Assembly (NCBI GenBank): GCA_028707125.1
Contig: JAQTUX010000002.1
Location: 62,001-126,000, forward strand
Source of the DNA: Candidatus Omnitrophota bacterium
GTDB lineage: Bacteria > Omnitrophota > Gorgyraeia > Gygaellales > JAQTUX01
Direction of reading: 5' to 3'
Length of the DNA: 64,000 nucleotides
In this document: in pieces, positions 25,692-35,101 of the stretch
How positions within the stretch are numbered: position 1 is the stretch's first letter
How the letters are laid out: the number at the start of each line of letters is the position of its first letter
The notes under the pieces: generated by a model
Seen by the model: only the letters and a program-made list of their open reading frames with translations
Told to the model about the DNA's origin: nothing
Database searches by the model: none
Made by a program: the position numbers and the translations under genes

Positions 25692-26798
25692 TTATTTATT
25701 CTGGAATGAAAGATCGATACGCTTGATAGCATCCTTAAGAATGAGAGGAAGGAACATCCGTGTGTTGAACAAATATCCGCAGGAACATCCGGCGCAATCC
25801 TTATAGAACATGCCCCTCTTCGCCTTCATATACCTCTGCGCCTTCCTTAATTCGCCAAACGGCCTTTCCTTAAGGTTGCCGAAAGTCCCCATTGACATGC
25901 AGCCGCCCATCAAATTACCGTATGGGTCGATGATCACCCTGTCCTGTGAGCTCACGCATGGCACTCGGTGCTGACGGGGGTCCTTAAAATAATCTTCTAT
26001 AAAATCTATCGCCGGAAAATTGATTATTAAAGAACGCGGCCTTCTTGATCTTTCATCTCTTAGAAAATCCAGCGCTTCCCGCAGAGATCCAAAATCCTTA
26101 TCGCTCTTCACCCAGAGATCCCTGCCGTTCTCCTCCAGATCAAATAGGAAAGACCCTTTATCTATTATATTGATGGCCAGCGGCAGGCCAAGCTCATCCG
26201 CGAACCTCTTCACGCCTTTCAACTCGCCTATGGTCGCCTTCATCAGGGTAAAATTAATATACGCGTCTATCTTGCGCCTTTTCCTGACCTCGGACAGCGC
26301 GGCCAGGTTCTCTCTCAATTTCATAAAAGAACCCGGCAGGCCGCGTATGGCGTCATATTTTTCTCCGATCGCGTCCATTGATACGGCTATGGACCTTAAG
26401 CCCGAAGCGACAAGTTTCTCTAAGATTTCTCTGGTAGCCAGCATGCCGTTGGTAGTCAATCCTACCGTAAAACCGTTATTGCTGCCATAAAAAACTATCC
26501 CGGTAATATCTTCGCGCAGCAGCGGCTCCCCGCCGGTCAAATGCATGTTCCTTATGCCGCTTCTTTTCAAATCCAGAATAATGCCCTTCCATTCTTCAGT
26601 CGACAACTCCTTAGCCACAGGCGTCCTCCACTGCCTGCACATTACGCATTTAAGATTGCATCTATTTGTGATCATGATGGTGCAGGAACTGGGCCTAATC
26701 TCTAAAAAACGATACAAAAACGGCATTAAAGATAAGGAATCTGTTTTTAAAACAATTGTTATATACCTGCCGGCCTTTTTAATCCGTTTCAATATCAA
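25692..26798 (-). CDS. radical SAM/SPASM-type protein
   Basis: A 368-residue radical SAM enzyme with the cluster motif CNLKCVMC near residue 46 after TNR, HLTGGEPLLRED near 83 and a SPASM-like C-terminal cysteine set, including CVSSQDRVIIDPYGNLMGGCMS near 276-297 and YKDCAGCSCGY near 333. No B12-binding domain is present. The family oxidises peptides or sugars, often at tethered residues; in surface glycan loci such proteins are common, with unknown substrates. The best start is TTG 26798, which overlaps the preceding stop (TTGA) and has AAGGTG upstream. No ATG is close by. Confidence 0.85.
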   Translation of the reverse strand: MILKRIKKAGRYITIVLKTDSLSLMPFLYRFLEIRPSSCTIMITNRCNLKCVMCRQWRTPVAKELSTEEWKGIILDLKRSGIRNMHLTGGEPLLREDITGIVFYGSNNGFTVGLTTNGMLATREILEKLVASGLRSIAVSMDAIGEKYDAIRGLPGSFMKLRENLAALSEVRKRRKIDAYINFTLMKATIGELKGVKRFADELGLPLAINIIDKGSFLFDLEENGRDLWVKSDKDFGSLREALDFLRDERSRRPRSLIINFPAIDFIEDYFKDPRQHRVPCVSSQDRVIIDPYGNLMGGCMSMGTFGNLKERPFGELRKAQRYMKAKRGMFYKDCAGCSCGYLFNTRMFLPLILKDAIKRIDLSFQNK

Positions 26799-28648
26799 TT
26801 TAACACCTTATACAGCACAAACCTGGCGTTTGGCTTCCTCTGATAGTAATATTCTGAATTATTGAACTCCTTCATCAATAATACCCTTTTATTGGGCAAT
26901 AACTCCTGAATAGGCGGCCATGGGTTATCCCGTTCATTTGCATTATAATATAGATATTCGGCATTATGCTCGCTAACAAGAGAAGCCAGCCTTTTGGTCC
27001 GGTCTTGCTCTCCAAATGCCAAAGATCTGATATTGAGATACTTCGGCGGCACGTATACATTCGTATGCTGATCGCTAACTATACGTGAATCTAAAGGAAT
27101 ATGTTCATACATCCAATCCGCTATCTCGAAAGCGATATCTTCACGCTGTCGGTATTGATATATCCGAGACCCTGCCAGCCGATAGGCATTCAGATAGATA
27201 TCAACCGTAAACAATGAAACCAATACCATGATAAACAGATATTTCAGTAATCCTCTGCCCCTATAATCCGATATAAACATATACAAACTCCGAACACATA
27301 AAATGCAAATAGCCACAAAGAAAGGCAACATATGATGCTCTGTGAATCTTCCGATTGAGAAAAAAGATAAAAAGAAAGGCAATAGAAAAACGAGTATGAC
27401 CATTCTTTTATAAAAAGCAGCCTTCTCAATCCTGCGATCCCGGAATTTCGGAGAGAATTCAACAAACAAGTAAAATACAAATAAGATGAGGATCAATATA
27501 TCAAACGACCTCATTTTATACACAAAAGAATGCAGGAATGCGCTGAATATGCTGCGTTCCCCTAGTCCTTTCACTGCAGCTATACCTGTAAAATCAAATA
27601 AATTATAGGAATGGGTAATGAGAAAATTTTCAAGCGAAAACAGCCAGCGCATGCCAAAGACCAATAGAAAGACAAAGAACAGGCCACCGGCAATAAATAC
27701 ATACGAGTTTATTTCATTGAGCTTAGCGATTATATCCCTTCTTTTCTGTCTTCCACGCTTACTAAAGATCGATAACAGTAAGGGTAAAAATGTAAGGACC
27801 GATCCAGCAATAATAACAAAAATCGCTGCCTTGTATTTAAACAGGCTCCCTAAAATCCCATATTCCTGATAGAATGTGGCCCCTGTCGACTTACGTACAT
27901 ACAAGAGAATATATACTACCGGCAACAGTATCATAGCTATGCCAATGAGAGATTCAAAAAACCACGATTTCTTAATAACAGGAAATACGGGATTGTAATT
28001 TGTATTCGCTATTCTCTGGTTGTGCTGTCCAAAATACATGGCAGCTATAATCGCCGGCAATAGGAATACACCGGCATACTTTATATGAAAAGCAAACACA
28101 GCATACAATATAGCAATCAAAAGAACCCTCCAGGAAGGTTTATCAATTACTCTCAACGTATAATTAAGCCCTACTACCATTAATAACAACACAAGCGGCT
28201 CGGGCTTAAGATTATTCAAAAGGTAATCAAAGCTAGGCCTGACAGCCAGCAATAGGACCACCAGAATTTGTTGACTGCCGCTTGCAAAGTGATACCCTAT
28301 TAAATACCACAACGCTATAAGGGCGGCGATCCAAGACAACAAATGAATCCAACGCAATACTAAAACAAATCTACCGGGAGTAAAATCTACAAACTTAGAG
28401 AACAAGGTATGCGCCAAATCTGAAACAAGCATCCCTTCCAGGCCATAATCAACATCCATCTGATAACTCGGCCTTTTTTCTCCGTTGTAATAATACCAGA
28501 CAAGATCCATCAAATAACCTTCATCACTATTAAAGTAAGTAATTAGATTGGGGTTATCTATATTATTCTTAATGGTAGGCACCGCCAATATAAAGCTCGC
28601 GCAACAAATCACGGCCAGGATTATAATGTTTATTGTTCCGCCTTTCAT
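26795..28648 (-). CDS. GT39/ArnT-like membrane glycosyltransferase (GT-C)
   Basis: A 617-residue polytopic protein with a signal-anchor start (INIIILAVICCASFILAVP) and the GT-C loop motif FNSDEGYLMD near residue 40, whose acidic residues bind the lipid-phosphate sugar donor. About 11-13 hydrophobic segments follow (to about 480), and a periplasmic C-terminal domain of about 140 residues ends the protein. It probably moves a sugar from a polyprenyl-phosphate donor, made by a DPM1-like GT2, to the outward-facing glycan. Base composition is A/T-richer than the neighbouring pil genes. Confidence 0.83.
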   Translation of the reverse strand: MKGGTINIIILAVICCASFILAVPTIKNNIDNPNLITYFNSDEGYLMDLVWYYYNGEKRPSYQMDVDYGLEGMLVSDLAHTLFSKFVDFTPGRFVLVLRWIHLLSWIAALIALWYLIGYHFASGSQQILVVLLLAVRPSFDYLLNNLKPEPLVLLLMVVGLNYTLRVIDKPSWRVLLIAILYAVFAFHIKYAGVFLLPAIIAAMYFGQHNQRIANTNYNPVFPVIKKSWFFESLIGIAMILLPVVYILLYVRKSTGATFYQEYGILGSLFKYKAAIFVIIAGSVLTFLPLLLSIFSKRGRQKRRDIIAKLNEINSYVFIAGGLFFVFLLVFGMRWLFSLENFLITHSYNLFDFTGIAAVKGLGERSIFSAFLHSFVYKMRSFDILILILFVFYLFVEFSPKFRDRRIEKAAFYKRMVILVFLLPFFLSFFSIGRFTEHHMLPFFVAICILCVRSLYMFISDYRGRGLLKYLFIMVLVSLFTVDIYLNAYRLAGSRIYQYRQREDIAFEIADWMYEHIPLDSRIVSDQHTNVYVPPKYLNIRSLAFGEQDRTKRLASLVSEHNAEYLYYNANERDNPWPPIQELLPNKRVLLMKEFNNSEYYYQRKPNARFVLYKVLN

Positions 28649-28662
28649 AAGGCCTGTCCCTG

Positions 28663-30648
28663 TTAATAAAGTTTAGGAATTAAATCTATTTGGGCGAGTA
28701 CTTCATCAAGGTTGAAACCTATCAAATAGCTGAAATATTCCAATACTTCGTAGCGAGGTTGATTATCGATCCCTACTAATCTCAACGCCTCATCTCTAGT
28801 AAGCAGGCCCTCTCTGATCTGATTAGACCGGAAGTTATCAAATTCTGAGAATCCGGCAACTGTATAGTAGATATAGTTTGTAAAGGCGGTCTGTCCATCC
28901 CCCATCCTCCATTGATTCGGGCCATAGGCTTCATAGACCTGCCAATTATATTCCCTTCTCAGGACATCTTCCATCTGCCTTTCATTCCACGGCAGATACT
29001 CATAGAGATATAAAAAGTCGTCCTTCTGTATAAAGGTAGTAAAATATGACCTTACGCTGTCGAGAAATGACTCATTTATATAGCGGGGATTCTTAAGGTA
29101 TTGGAGCATATAATACAGCGCCAATCGCAATTTTACAGTTGTGCTATAGTGATATGTCCTGGCAGTCCTTGAAGTGTTCGCGTTAGCGTCTACTCCGCAA
29201 AAACCCACAAAGAATTCCCTTTGTTCCAGAAGATATCCAGAGCAAAAAACAGTCAATCCTGCATTGATCTCGCGGCGCAACTGCCGCCCAAAATGGTAAA
29301 AGTCTTTATCGCCAGCCATAAATAGGGGGACAATACCGAGCTGCGGATCTTTTAACCACGCATAAATATTCTTTCTTATATGGCGCCTCTTCTTCTGCAG
29401 GTCAGGTGACCTGATAATATGTTCAATCCCAAGTTTACCGCAGATCCTTGCTTGATTACGGCGGGATGCATCAGTGGTAAGACCCCAATCATAAGTATAG
29501 GCTATCGGATTCATACCATACTTTGTCTTGAGGATATGAAGACCGTAGCAACTGTCTCTTCCCCCGCTTAAGCCGACCAGGCAATCGGGGCTCCCGTCTT
29601 TTGAACGGTATTTCTCAAGAACTCTTTCCAGCTCTTCACTGCCTTTAAATCTCTGCCTTTCATACCTCCTGCAGAAATTACAGACACCGTCTTCATCAAA
29701 TGAAATAAAAGGGTATGTGGAAGGAAGGACGCACTTCGTGCATCGCCTTAAACCTGCGGTATCAGGCCTGGTCTCACGGATATAGAATATACTCCCCCTG
29801 GCCTCCGGCTGGTTACCCGGAGCATTGATTTGCTCATTTAACCTGAACTTCTTTATTGTACCATCTTCAATTTGCGCCCCGTATCCCGCCTTAATCTGTA
29901 ATATATTCGAACTCAATGAAGAATCAAATATATCGCTTTTCTTCATAAAATCCATTAATATTCTATTCTCGGAAGCGAATACAACGTTCCCGGACTCAAT
30001 GTCCTCCAGGTAATAGAGCGAACCGGTATTAGTGGCAATGACAAGATTCCTTTCTGAATTGCACATAAGCGCGAGGGAAGCCGAGCCCTCGATTTCGCCA
30101 AATACTTGTGAAACAGAAGATACAAAATTGCCCGTTTGCTGATAGACGGCATCAAGCCGCGATAGAAATAATCTTGTATCACTCTGAACCAATCCTCCTT
30201 CTGCGCTGATAGAGAGCCTGCCCTTAGAACTGTTTTTAAGATTATATTCGTCTTTGACTAAATTTTCTGCATTTGAAATGAGTCCGTTATGAACGCCTAC
30301 AAAACTCCCCGACCTCACAGGTTGATTATTGTCGTAAATAGCATGGGAGCCATTGGTCACGAGGCGGCATTGGCCGATTACCGCTAAAGATAGTCGCATT
30401 CCTGCGGGATTATTATGGTCAAAATATGCGGATTTGAGCGTGTTTCTGAATTCGGGCATTTTCAAGAAAACGGACGGTTTTACTACCCTGCGAAAAATCC
30501 GGATCTCATCATGCGAGAGCACGGCCATTCCCGCTGAATCCTGGCCACGGACCTCGGAAAGCCGAAATAACAACTTGATGTCATGCTCCAATGTATCATG
30601 AGTACTCGACTTCTTATCTCTTATAGTTATACCGAATATACCGCACAT
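28663..30648 (-). CDS. class II glutamine amidotransferase fused to N-acetyl-sugar amidotransferase
   Basis: Residues 1-290 are a class II (Ntn) glutamine amidotransferase: Cys2 nucleophile in MCGIFGI, RGQDSAG (34-40), CRLVTNG (94-100), GVHNGLISN (118-126) and QSDTRLF. Residues 303-661 are a PP-loop amidotransferase of the WbpG/PseA/LegG type: zinc cysteines 303, 306, 323, 326, ATP loop SGGRDS (361-366), and the family run TYDWGLTTDASRRNQ. In known pathways WbpG-type enzymes use ammonia from a separate HisH-like glutaminase. Here both activities lie in one 661-residue chain, so the enzyme should be self-sufficient, making an acetamidino sugar or sugar amide. A GGAGG Shine-Dalgarno precedes the ATG by 7 bases. 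Confidence 0.88.
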   Translation of the reverse strand: MCGIFGITIRDKKSSTHDTLEHDIKLLFRLSEVRGQDSAGMAVLSHDEIRIFRRVVKPSVFLKMPEFRNTLKSAYFDHNNPAGMRLSLAVIGQCRLVTNGSHAIYDNNQPVRSGSFVGVHNGLISNAENLVKDEYNLKNSSKGRLSISAEGGLVQSDTRLFLSRLDAVYQQTGNFVSSVSQVFGEIEGSASLALMCNSERNLVIATNTGSLYYLEDIESGNVVFASENRILMDFMKKSDIFDSSLSSNILQIKAGYGAQIEDGTIKKFRLNEQINAPGNQPEARGSIFYIRETRPDTAGLRRCTKCVLPSTYPFISFDEDGVCNFCRRYERQRFKGSEELERVLEKYRSKDGSPDCLVGLSGGRDSCYGLHILKTKYGMNPIAYTYDWGLTTDASRRNQARICGKLGIEHIIRSPDLQKKRRHIRKNIYAWLKDPQLGIVPLFMAGDKDFYHFGRQLRREINAGLTVFCSGYLLEQREFFVGFCGVDANANTSRTARTYHYSTTVKLRLALYYMLQYLKNPRYINESFLDSVRSYFTTFIQKDDFLYLYEYLPWNERQMEDVLRREYNWQVYEAYGPNQWRMGDGQTAFTNYIYYTVAGFSEFDNFRSNQIREGLLTRDEALRLVGIDNQPRYEVLEYFSYLIGFNLDEVLAQIDLIPKLY

Positions 30649-30681
30649 CTTACAACCTCCAGTGGTTAATTTTAAGAGCGA

Positions 30682-31527
30682 CTAACGCCTACGGGCTATA
30701 ACATACATTACATCAAACAGATTTAAATAAAATCTAACCCTGGTTAAACCGTATTTACGCAACAGATTATAAATTAAGGAGTTCCCCTTATTCAATACAA
30801 ACATTCTGTAAGCCATATAATCAATACCGCGATAAAATCCGCAGTAACTATTATAAACTACATCAAATCCGAACCTGTCCAGCATTCTAGTTAAAGTCTT
30901 ACTGGAAAAAAAATGTATATGCGTCGGTGGATGTATCATGCGCCATCCTCCTCTTCTCAATCGCGCATTAAAACTATCTATGTCTCCTGTGGTCAGGGCG
31001 ACCAATGAGCCGCTTTTCGTATTATTGCTGATTTTTTCCAAATACAGATCTGGACTGGACAAGTGTTCGATAGTGTCCCACATACAAACTACATCAAATC
31101 TACGACCCTTTAAATCATATTTTAGAAAATCCGCCTTAACAGCATCTACCTTTAACTGTTCGCGGGCATAGAGAACTCCGTCTCCAGATATGTCGAGACC
31201 TAAGACTGTATCAAACTGCTTTCTTACCAACTCAAGGAAAAAACCGTAAGCACAACCGATCTCAAGAAGGTGCCTATGGCGGTTTGGTTCCATAAAGGCC
31301 TGCAGCATTCTTAGACGTAGCCCGAAGTTTTTCTGCAAGATCTCTTTGTCCGCTAAGTAGTTGTTATATTCACTGCCCAAAAAATATTCTTTACTATAAA
31401 TTGCGGATGTATCATTGTCACTCAAATGTAAATCGAAAAAAACATGGCCGCACTCCTGGCATTTTTTTAACCCGGAGTATAAAGATTTACTGTCTCTGCT
31501 ATGACAGACACAGCATGCACTCGACAT
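30682..31527 (-). CDS. class I SAM-dependent methyltransferase with N-terminal zinc-ribbon
   Basis: A 281-residue protein. The N-terminus carries a Cys4-like zinc ribbon (CCVCHS at 5-10; CQECGHVFF at 23-31), the pattern of sugar C- or O-methyltransferases found in glycan loci. The SAM-binding motif LLEIGCAYGFFLEL lies near 87-100, and CMWDTIEHL near 145 is a typical post-motif II stretch. The C-terminus is less conserved. The start is supported by AGAGGGA upstream of ATG 31527. It lies between the amidotransferase fusion and an epimerase. Substrate unknown; O-methylation of a sugar is the usual role. Confidence 0.82.
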   Translation of the reverse strand: MSSACCVCHSRDSKSLYSGLKKCQECGHVFFDLHLSDNDTSAIYSKEYFLGSEYNNYLADKEILQKNFGLRLRMLQAFMEPNRHRHLLEIGCAYGFFLELVRKQFDTVLGLDISGDGVLYAREQLKVDAVKADFLKYDLKGRRFDVVCMWDTIEHLSSPDLYLEKISNNTKSGSLVALTTGDIDSFNARLRRGGWRMIHPPTHIHFFSSKTLTRMLDRFGFDVVYNSYCGFYRGIDYMAYRMFVLNKGNSLIYNLLRKYGLTRVRFYLNLFDVMYVIARRR

Positions 31528-31557
31528 AGATCAATCCCTCTTTATGTATCTGCTTCT

Positions 31558-32424
31558 CTAAGATAAGCGCACCACTTCCATAAGTCCATTATCCAACGCG
31601 ATCTCCGGGCTCCAACCCAGGGTTTTTCTCGTATTTTTTAAATCAGCAATTATATAACTCCTCTTATGGTCGCTATTATTGACTCTATCGATCTTATACT
31701 TTACCCCTTTAAGCAAAGCTAATCTTTTTGCCAGGCCATAAACACTCAAGCCCTTGCCTGAACCGATATTCAAGGCCAGAAAACCTTTGAACTTTAAAGC
31801 GCAAGACAGAACGAAGGCGTTAACTACATCAGAAATATACACGAAGTCTCTGACTGCCATAGGAGATTTCAATACTACCGGTTGTCTTCTGGATAATTGC
31901 CTCAGGACATACGGTATCAAGAATGGGGCTTTTTGTCCCGGTCCGTACATATTAAATATGCGAAACGCAATAACGCCGAGCCCAAAGTTCTTTGCGTGAT
32001 ATTCGCAGATATCTTCGGCAAGCATTTTGCTGACTCCGTATAAGGATTGGGGGATAATGGGGGAATGTTCGCTTAGCCATTCCTTCTGCCTAGCCGGCTT
32101 ATAGACGGCAGATGAAGAGGCAAATAAGCATCTCGCTCCATTACGAAGACAATAGCGCATTACAGACAGGGTCCCATTTGTATTAATTTCAAATAGCTCG
32201 CCGATTCCTCCGCTAAGAACTGTCTTATTAACAGCTGCGAGATGGCAGACTAAATCGTATCTTTCCCTGAAATTACCTATATCTCTCACATCTCCATTGT
32301 ACAGAGAAACCCGTCTGCACATCTGTCTTAAACGGCGAAAAAGATAACCCCCGAGAAAACCGCCTCCACCGGTAATCAAGATACTGCGGTCTTGCAACTG
32401 TCTTATTAATCTGTTTCCTGGCAT
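31558..32424 (-). CDS. NAD-dependent epimerase/dehydratase (SDR)
   Basis: A 288-residue extended SDR. The coenzyme motif is GGGGFLGGYL, followed by ASSSAVYKP near the active site and YGVSK as Tyr-x-x-x-Lys. The C-terminal region has NIGSGKGLSVYGLAKRLA and GWSPEIALDNGL, typical of epimerases acting on nucleotide sugars. It is somewhat shorter than average, with a compact N-terminal domain. Its neighbours are a second SDR (19-base overlap) and a sugar nucleotidyltransferase, so the three could make one nucleotide sugar. Confidence 0.8.
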   Translation of the reverse strand: MPGNRLIRQLQDRSILITGGGGFLGGYLFRRLRQMCRRVSLYNGDVRDIGNFRERYDLVCHLAAVNKTVLSGGIGELFEINTNGTLSVMRYCLRNGARCLFASSSAVYKPARQKEWLSEHSPIIPQSLYGVSKMLAEDICEYHAKNFGLGVIAFRIFNMYGPGQKAPFLIPYVLRQLSRRQPVVLKSPMAVRDFVYISDVVNAFVLSCALKFKGFLALNIGSGKGLSVYGLAKRLALLKGVKYKIDRVNNSDHKRSYIIADLKNTRKTLGWSPEIALDNGLMEVVRLS

Positions 32425-33401
32425 AATCGATATAATGGAGAATCTGTTTCAAAAAACAGGTGATTGAATTTCTGGTACCACTCAATCGTCTTAATCAAAC
32501 CGTCTTCAAAACTGATCCTCGGCTCCCACCCCAATATCATTTTGGCCTTTTTATTTGAGGCAGCCATCCTCCATATCTCTGTTGGCCTGTACGATATCTT
32601 GCCTATACACAAACGTGAACGGGAAGAGGTAAGTTTATGTATCTTTCTCACCAGAAGCCTGATGGGCATCTCCTGACCGGTTCCGATATTGATAGTCTCT
32701 CCTATAGCTTCCTTTTTAATCCCGGCCATAATAAATGCGTCTACTAAATTTTCTATGTAATTGAATTCTCGCGTCTGAATACCTTCAGTAGTTATAACAT
32801 CCTCTCCTTTCAGGCACTTAATGATGATCTCGGCGATAACCGCCCTTGGGCTCTGGAATGGGCCGAAGGCATTAAAGGGCCTTAATATAACTACGGGTTT
32901 CTTATAGACACGTGATTTCATCCTTACATATAATTCACCTGAATATTTCCCTACAGAATAAGGGGAGACGGGAAACGGCACCATATCCTCTGAAAAAGGC
33001 ACGCATTTCTGAAAACCGTATACCTCCGAAGACGATATGTAGACAAATCTCTCGTAGTCCTCATAAGCATCAATTACATTCACTGTGCCTTTAGAATTTA
33101 CGTCAATGGCCTCAGAAATATTCATGAAGCTGTCGCCTACATGATTATATGCCGCGAAATGATAAATTAAATCCGGCCTAATGCTTTTGATCTGCCTCAA
33201 TGAGTCGGGATTGCGTATATCACCCTCAACCATTGTTATCTTATCCCATATGTTCACAATACGGATGTTATCAATAATGCTATTATATTTCGTCAAGATA
33301 AAAAGCCTCGCCCCATTCTCTACCAGCCTCCTGCATAAATGAGAAGCTATGAAACCACTGCCTCCGGTTACCAGTACCCTCTTATTTTTAAATCGCTCCA
33401 T
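32406..33401 (-). CDS. NAD-dependent epimerase/dehydratase (GDP-mannose dehydratase-like)
   Basis: A 331-residue extended SDR with GGSGFIASHL near residue 13, ISSSEVYGFQ and YSVGK as catalytic Tyr-x-x-x-Lys, and FNAFGPFQS. Overall layout resembles nucleotide-sugar 4,6-dehydratases and epimerases. It begins 2 bases after the stop of the nucleotidyltransferase gene and overlaps the following SDR, so the three are likely one nucleotide-sugar branch: activation, then dehydration or epimerisation. The exact sugar is unknown. Confidence 0.82.
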   Translation of the reverse strand: MERFKNKRVLVTGGSGFIASHLCRRLVENGARLFILTKYNSIIDNIRIVNIWDKITMVEGDIRNPDSLRQIKSIRPDLIYHFAAYNHVGDSFMNISEAIDVNSKGTVNVIDAYEDYERFVYISSSEVYGFQKCVPFSEDMVPFPVSPYSVGKYSGELYVRMKSRVYKKPVVILRPFNAFGPFQSPRAVIAEIIIKCLKGEDVITTEGIQTREFNYIENLVDAFIMAGIKKEAIGETINIGTGQEMPIRLLVRKIHKLTSSRSRLCIGKISYRPTEIWRMAASNKKAKMILGWEPRISFEDGLIKTIEWYQKFNHLFFETDSPLYRLCQETD

Positions 33402-33403
33402 CT

Positions 33404-34117
33404 CTATCCTTCCTCTTGTGTGAAGAATTTAATAAAATCCTCTTCTGCCTTTGCCCATTCCTGCGCAGTATTGAAGGTAATATTAAATCCTTTGTGTTTA
33501 TAAGCAGTCAATTCCCCTTTATCAATCAAATTATTAAAGAGCCCTATTAAGCCTTCTCCATCCGGCAAAGAAATAAGGTTATTATCAAGATCCTCCAAGA
33601 CGGCTTTATCCGTAATAAAATTGCCGATATAATACGAAAAGAGAGGCTTTTCTTCAAAAAGAGTAACGCGCTGCTCTCTGTCGTACTTGACGATGCCAAA
33701 AGGGCTTCGTATATCTGCTATTGTAATGGTTAAGTTCTTCCTGCTTTTTATATGCCATTTTAATACCAGGTTCGGGTCCATGTTGACAAAGGTATCTCCG
33801 TAGGTCACTATTGCCCTATTCCCTATCAGGTCTTTTACCAAAAATAGCCTTTTAAGCATGCCCGCATCTTCTCCGGCATTAGAAATTTCAATTTTGGCGC
33901 CAAGATTACCGCGGGAGATAAACGCCTCTATGGACTCCGACAAATAACCGGTGCACAAAATAAATTCCCTGAAACCATGACTCATATAGAATTCAACAAT
34001 ATGCTGGAGAATTGGTTTCTCCCCTAGCGGTATCAACGGCTTTGGCAATGCCCTGCTTAATTTACCCAACCTTCTTCCTCTGCCGCCGCATAAAATAACT
34101 ACCTTATCTTTATTCAT
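33404..34117 (-). CDS. sugar-1-phosphate nucleotidyltransferase (RmlA/RfbF-like)
   Basis: A protein of about 237 residues of the NTP_transferase family that activates a sugar 1-phosphate with CTP, UTP, GTP or dTTP. It has the Rossmann-type motif VVILCGGRGRRLG and the basic LPKPLIPLGEKPIL, then TYGDTFVNMDP carrying the metal-binding Asp. Size and YGDTFVN resemble glucose-1-phosphate cytidylyltransferase and mannose-1-phosphate relatives. ATG 34117 overlaps the preceding stop as TGATG with GAGAGG 8 bases upstream. It is followed by two SDR genes, which supports a nucleotide-sugar pathway. Confidence 0.86.
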   Translation of the reverse strand: MNKDKVVILCGGRGRRLGKLSRALPKPLIPLGEKPILQHIVEFYMSHGFREFILCTGYLSESIEAFISRGNLGAKIEISNAGEDAGMLKRLFLVKDLIGNRAIVTYGDTFVNMDPNLVLKWHIKSRKNLTITIADIRSPFGIVKYDREQRVTLFEEKPLFSYYIGNFITDKAVLEDLDNNLISLPDGEGLIGLFNNLIDKGELTAYKHKGFNITFNTAQEWAKAEEDFIKFFTQEEG

Positions 34118-35082
34118 CAATTATGCCTCTCACCAGATATCTCACGGACGATAAATACGGGTCTCCCCTTAACCTGATCATAAACTCTGCCGATATATTC
34201 GCCTAAAATACCCATTGCCGCCAGCTGTAAACTACTCAAGAAAAATACCGCGACTACCAAAGTCGCCCAACCCGGAAGTAAAACGATATTCATCGCGATA
34301 CCAAACCTTTGCAGTAACCATAGTACCATAACAAATAGAATATAAGAAAATGACAAAGCCGATATTATGACACCGGCCAAAGTTATTAAACGCAGCGGGT
34401 TTCTGGAGAAAGCAAAAATACCGTCCAATGCAAAAGACAGTAGATCCTTGTATGAGAATTTGGATTGCCCGCTATATCGCCCATCAACATTATAGAACAG
34501 GTATTTCTGCTTAAAGCCTACCCACTCTACCTGGCCCCTTAAGAATTTATGATATTCCGGGATCTTGAGAAGCGCCTCCAGGGCTTTTTTATCAAGCAGG
34601 CGAAAATCGGACTGTCCGAAATTGAGATTTAATCCGGATATCTTGGATATCAACCAGTAAAACCCTTTAACAAAAAGTCGCCTCTGCCCCTTAAGATTGG
34701 GATCTTTTTTTATAGTATAGACTACCTCTGCCCCCTCGCTCCAGAATTTAAGCATCTCGGGTATCAGCGATGGCGGATGCTGAAGGTCGGCATCCATAGT
34801 AATAACCGCATCGCCGTTTGCATAAGTCATACCGGCAAAGAGGGCGCCCTGGTGGCCGAAATTGCGGGAAAGTGAAATATAACGGACTTTATTATCCCGC
34901 TTATTGAGATCCTTTAATATTACCAGTGAATTATCGCTGCTACCGTTATCAACAAACACCATCTCATAATTGATACCGTGTTGAATACATACAGACCTCA
35001 CTTCCTCATATAACTTTTCCAAGTTGCCCTCTTCGTTAAATACCGGGAACACTACGGAAATTAAACGACTTTCATTTTGCAT
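34117..35082 (-). CDS. GT2 glycosyltransferase with two C-terminal membrane helices (GtrB/ArnC-like)
   Basis: A 321-residue polyprenyl-phosphate glycosyltransferase type GT2. It begins LISVVFPVFNEEGNL, has ITMDADLQHPP near residue 95 and SRNFGHQGAL, and ends with two membrane helices at about 232-252 and 265-290. This layout is that of GtrB, ArnC and other enzymes that load sugars on undecaprenyl phosphate at the cytoplasmic face for later use by GT-C enzymes. It could supply the GT-C protein at 26795-28648. It overlaps the nucleotidyltransferase gene. Confidence 0.9.
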   Translation of the reverse strand: MQNESRLISVVFPVFNEEGNLEKLYEEVRSVCIQHGINYEMVFVDNGSSDNSLVILKDLNKRDNKVRYISLSRNFGHQGALFAGMTYANGDAVITMDADLQHPPSLIPEMLKFWSEGAEVVYTIKKDPNLKGQRRLFVKGFYWLISKISGLNLNFGQSDFRLLDKKALEALLKIPEYHKFLRGQVEWVGFKQKYLFYNVDGRYSGQSKFSYKDLLSFALDGIFAFSRNPLRLITLAGVIISALSFSYILFVMVLWLLQRFGIAMNIVLLPGWATLVVAVFFLSSLQLAAMGILGEYIGRVYDQVKGRPVFIVREISGERHN

Positions 35083-35101
35083 GTCATACCTCGCATTGTT
35101 A

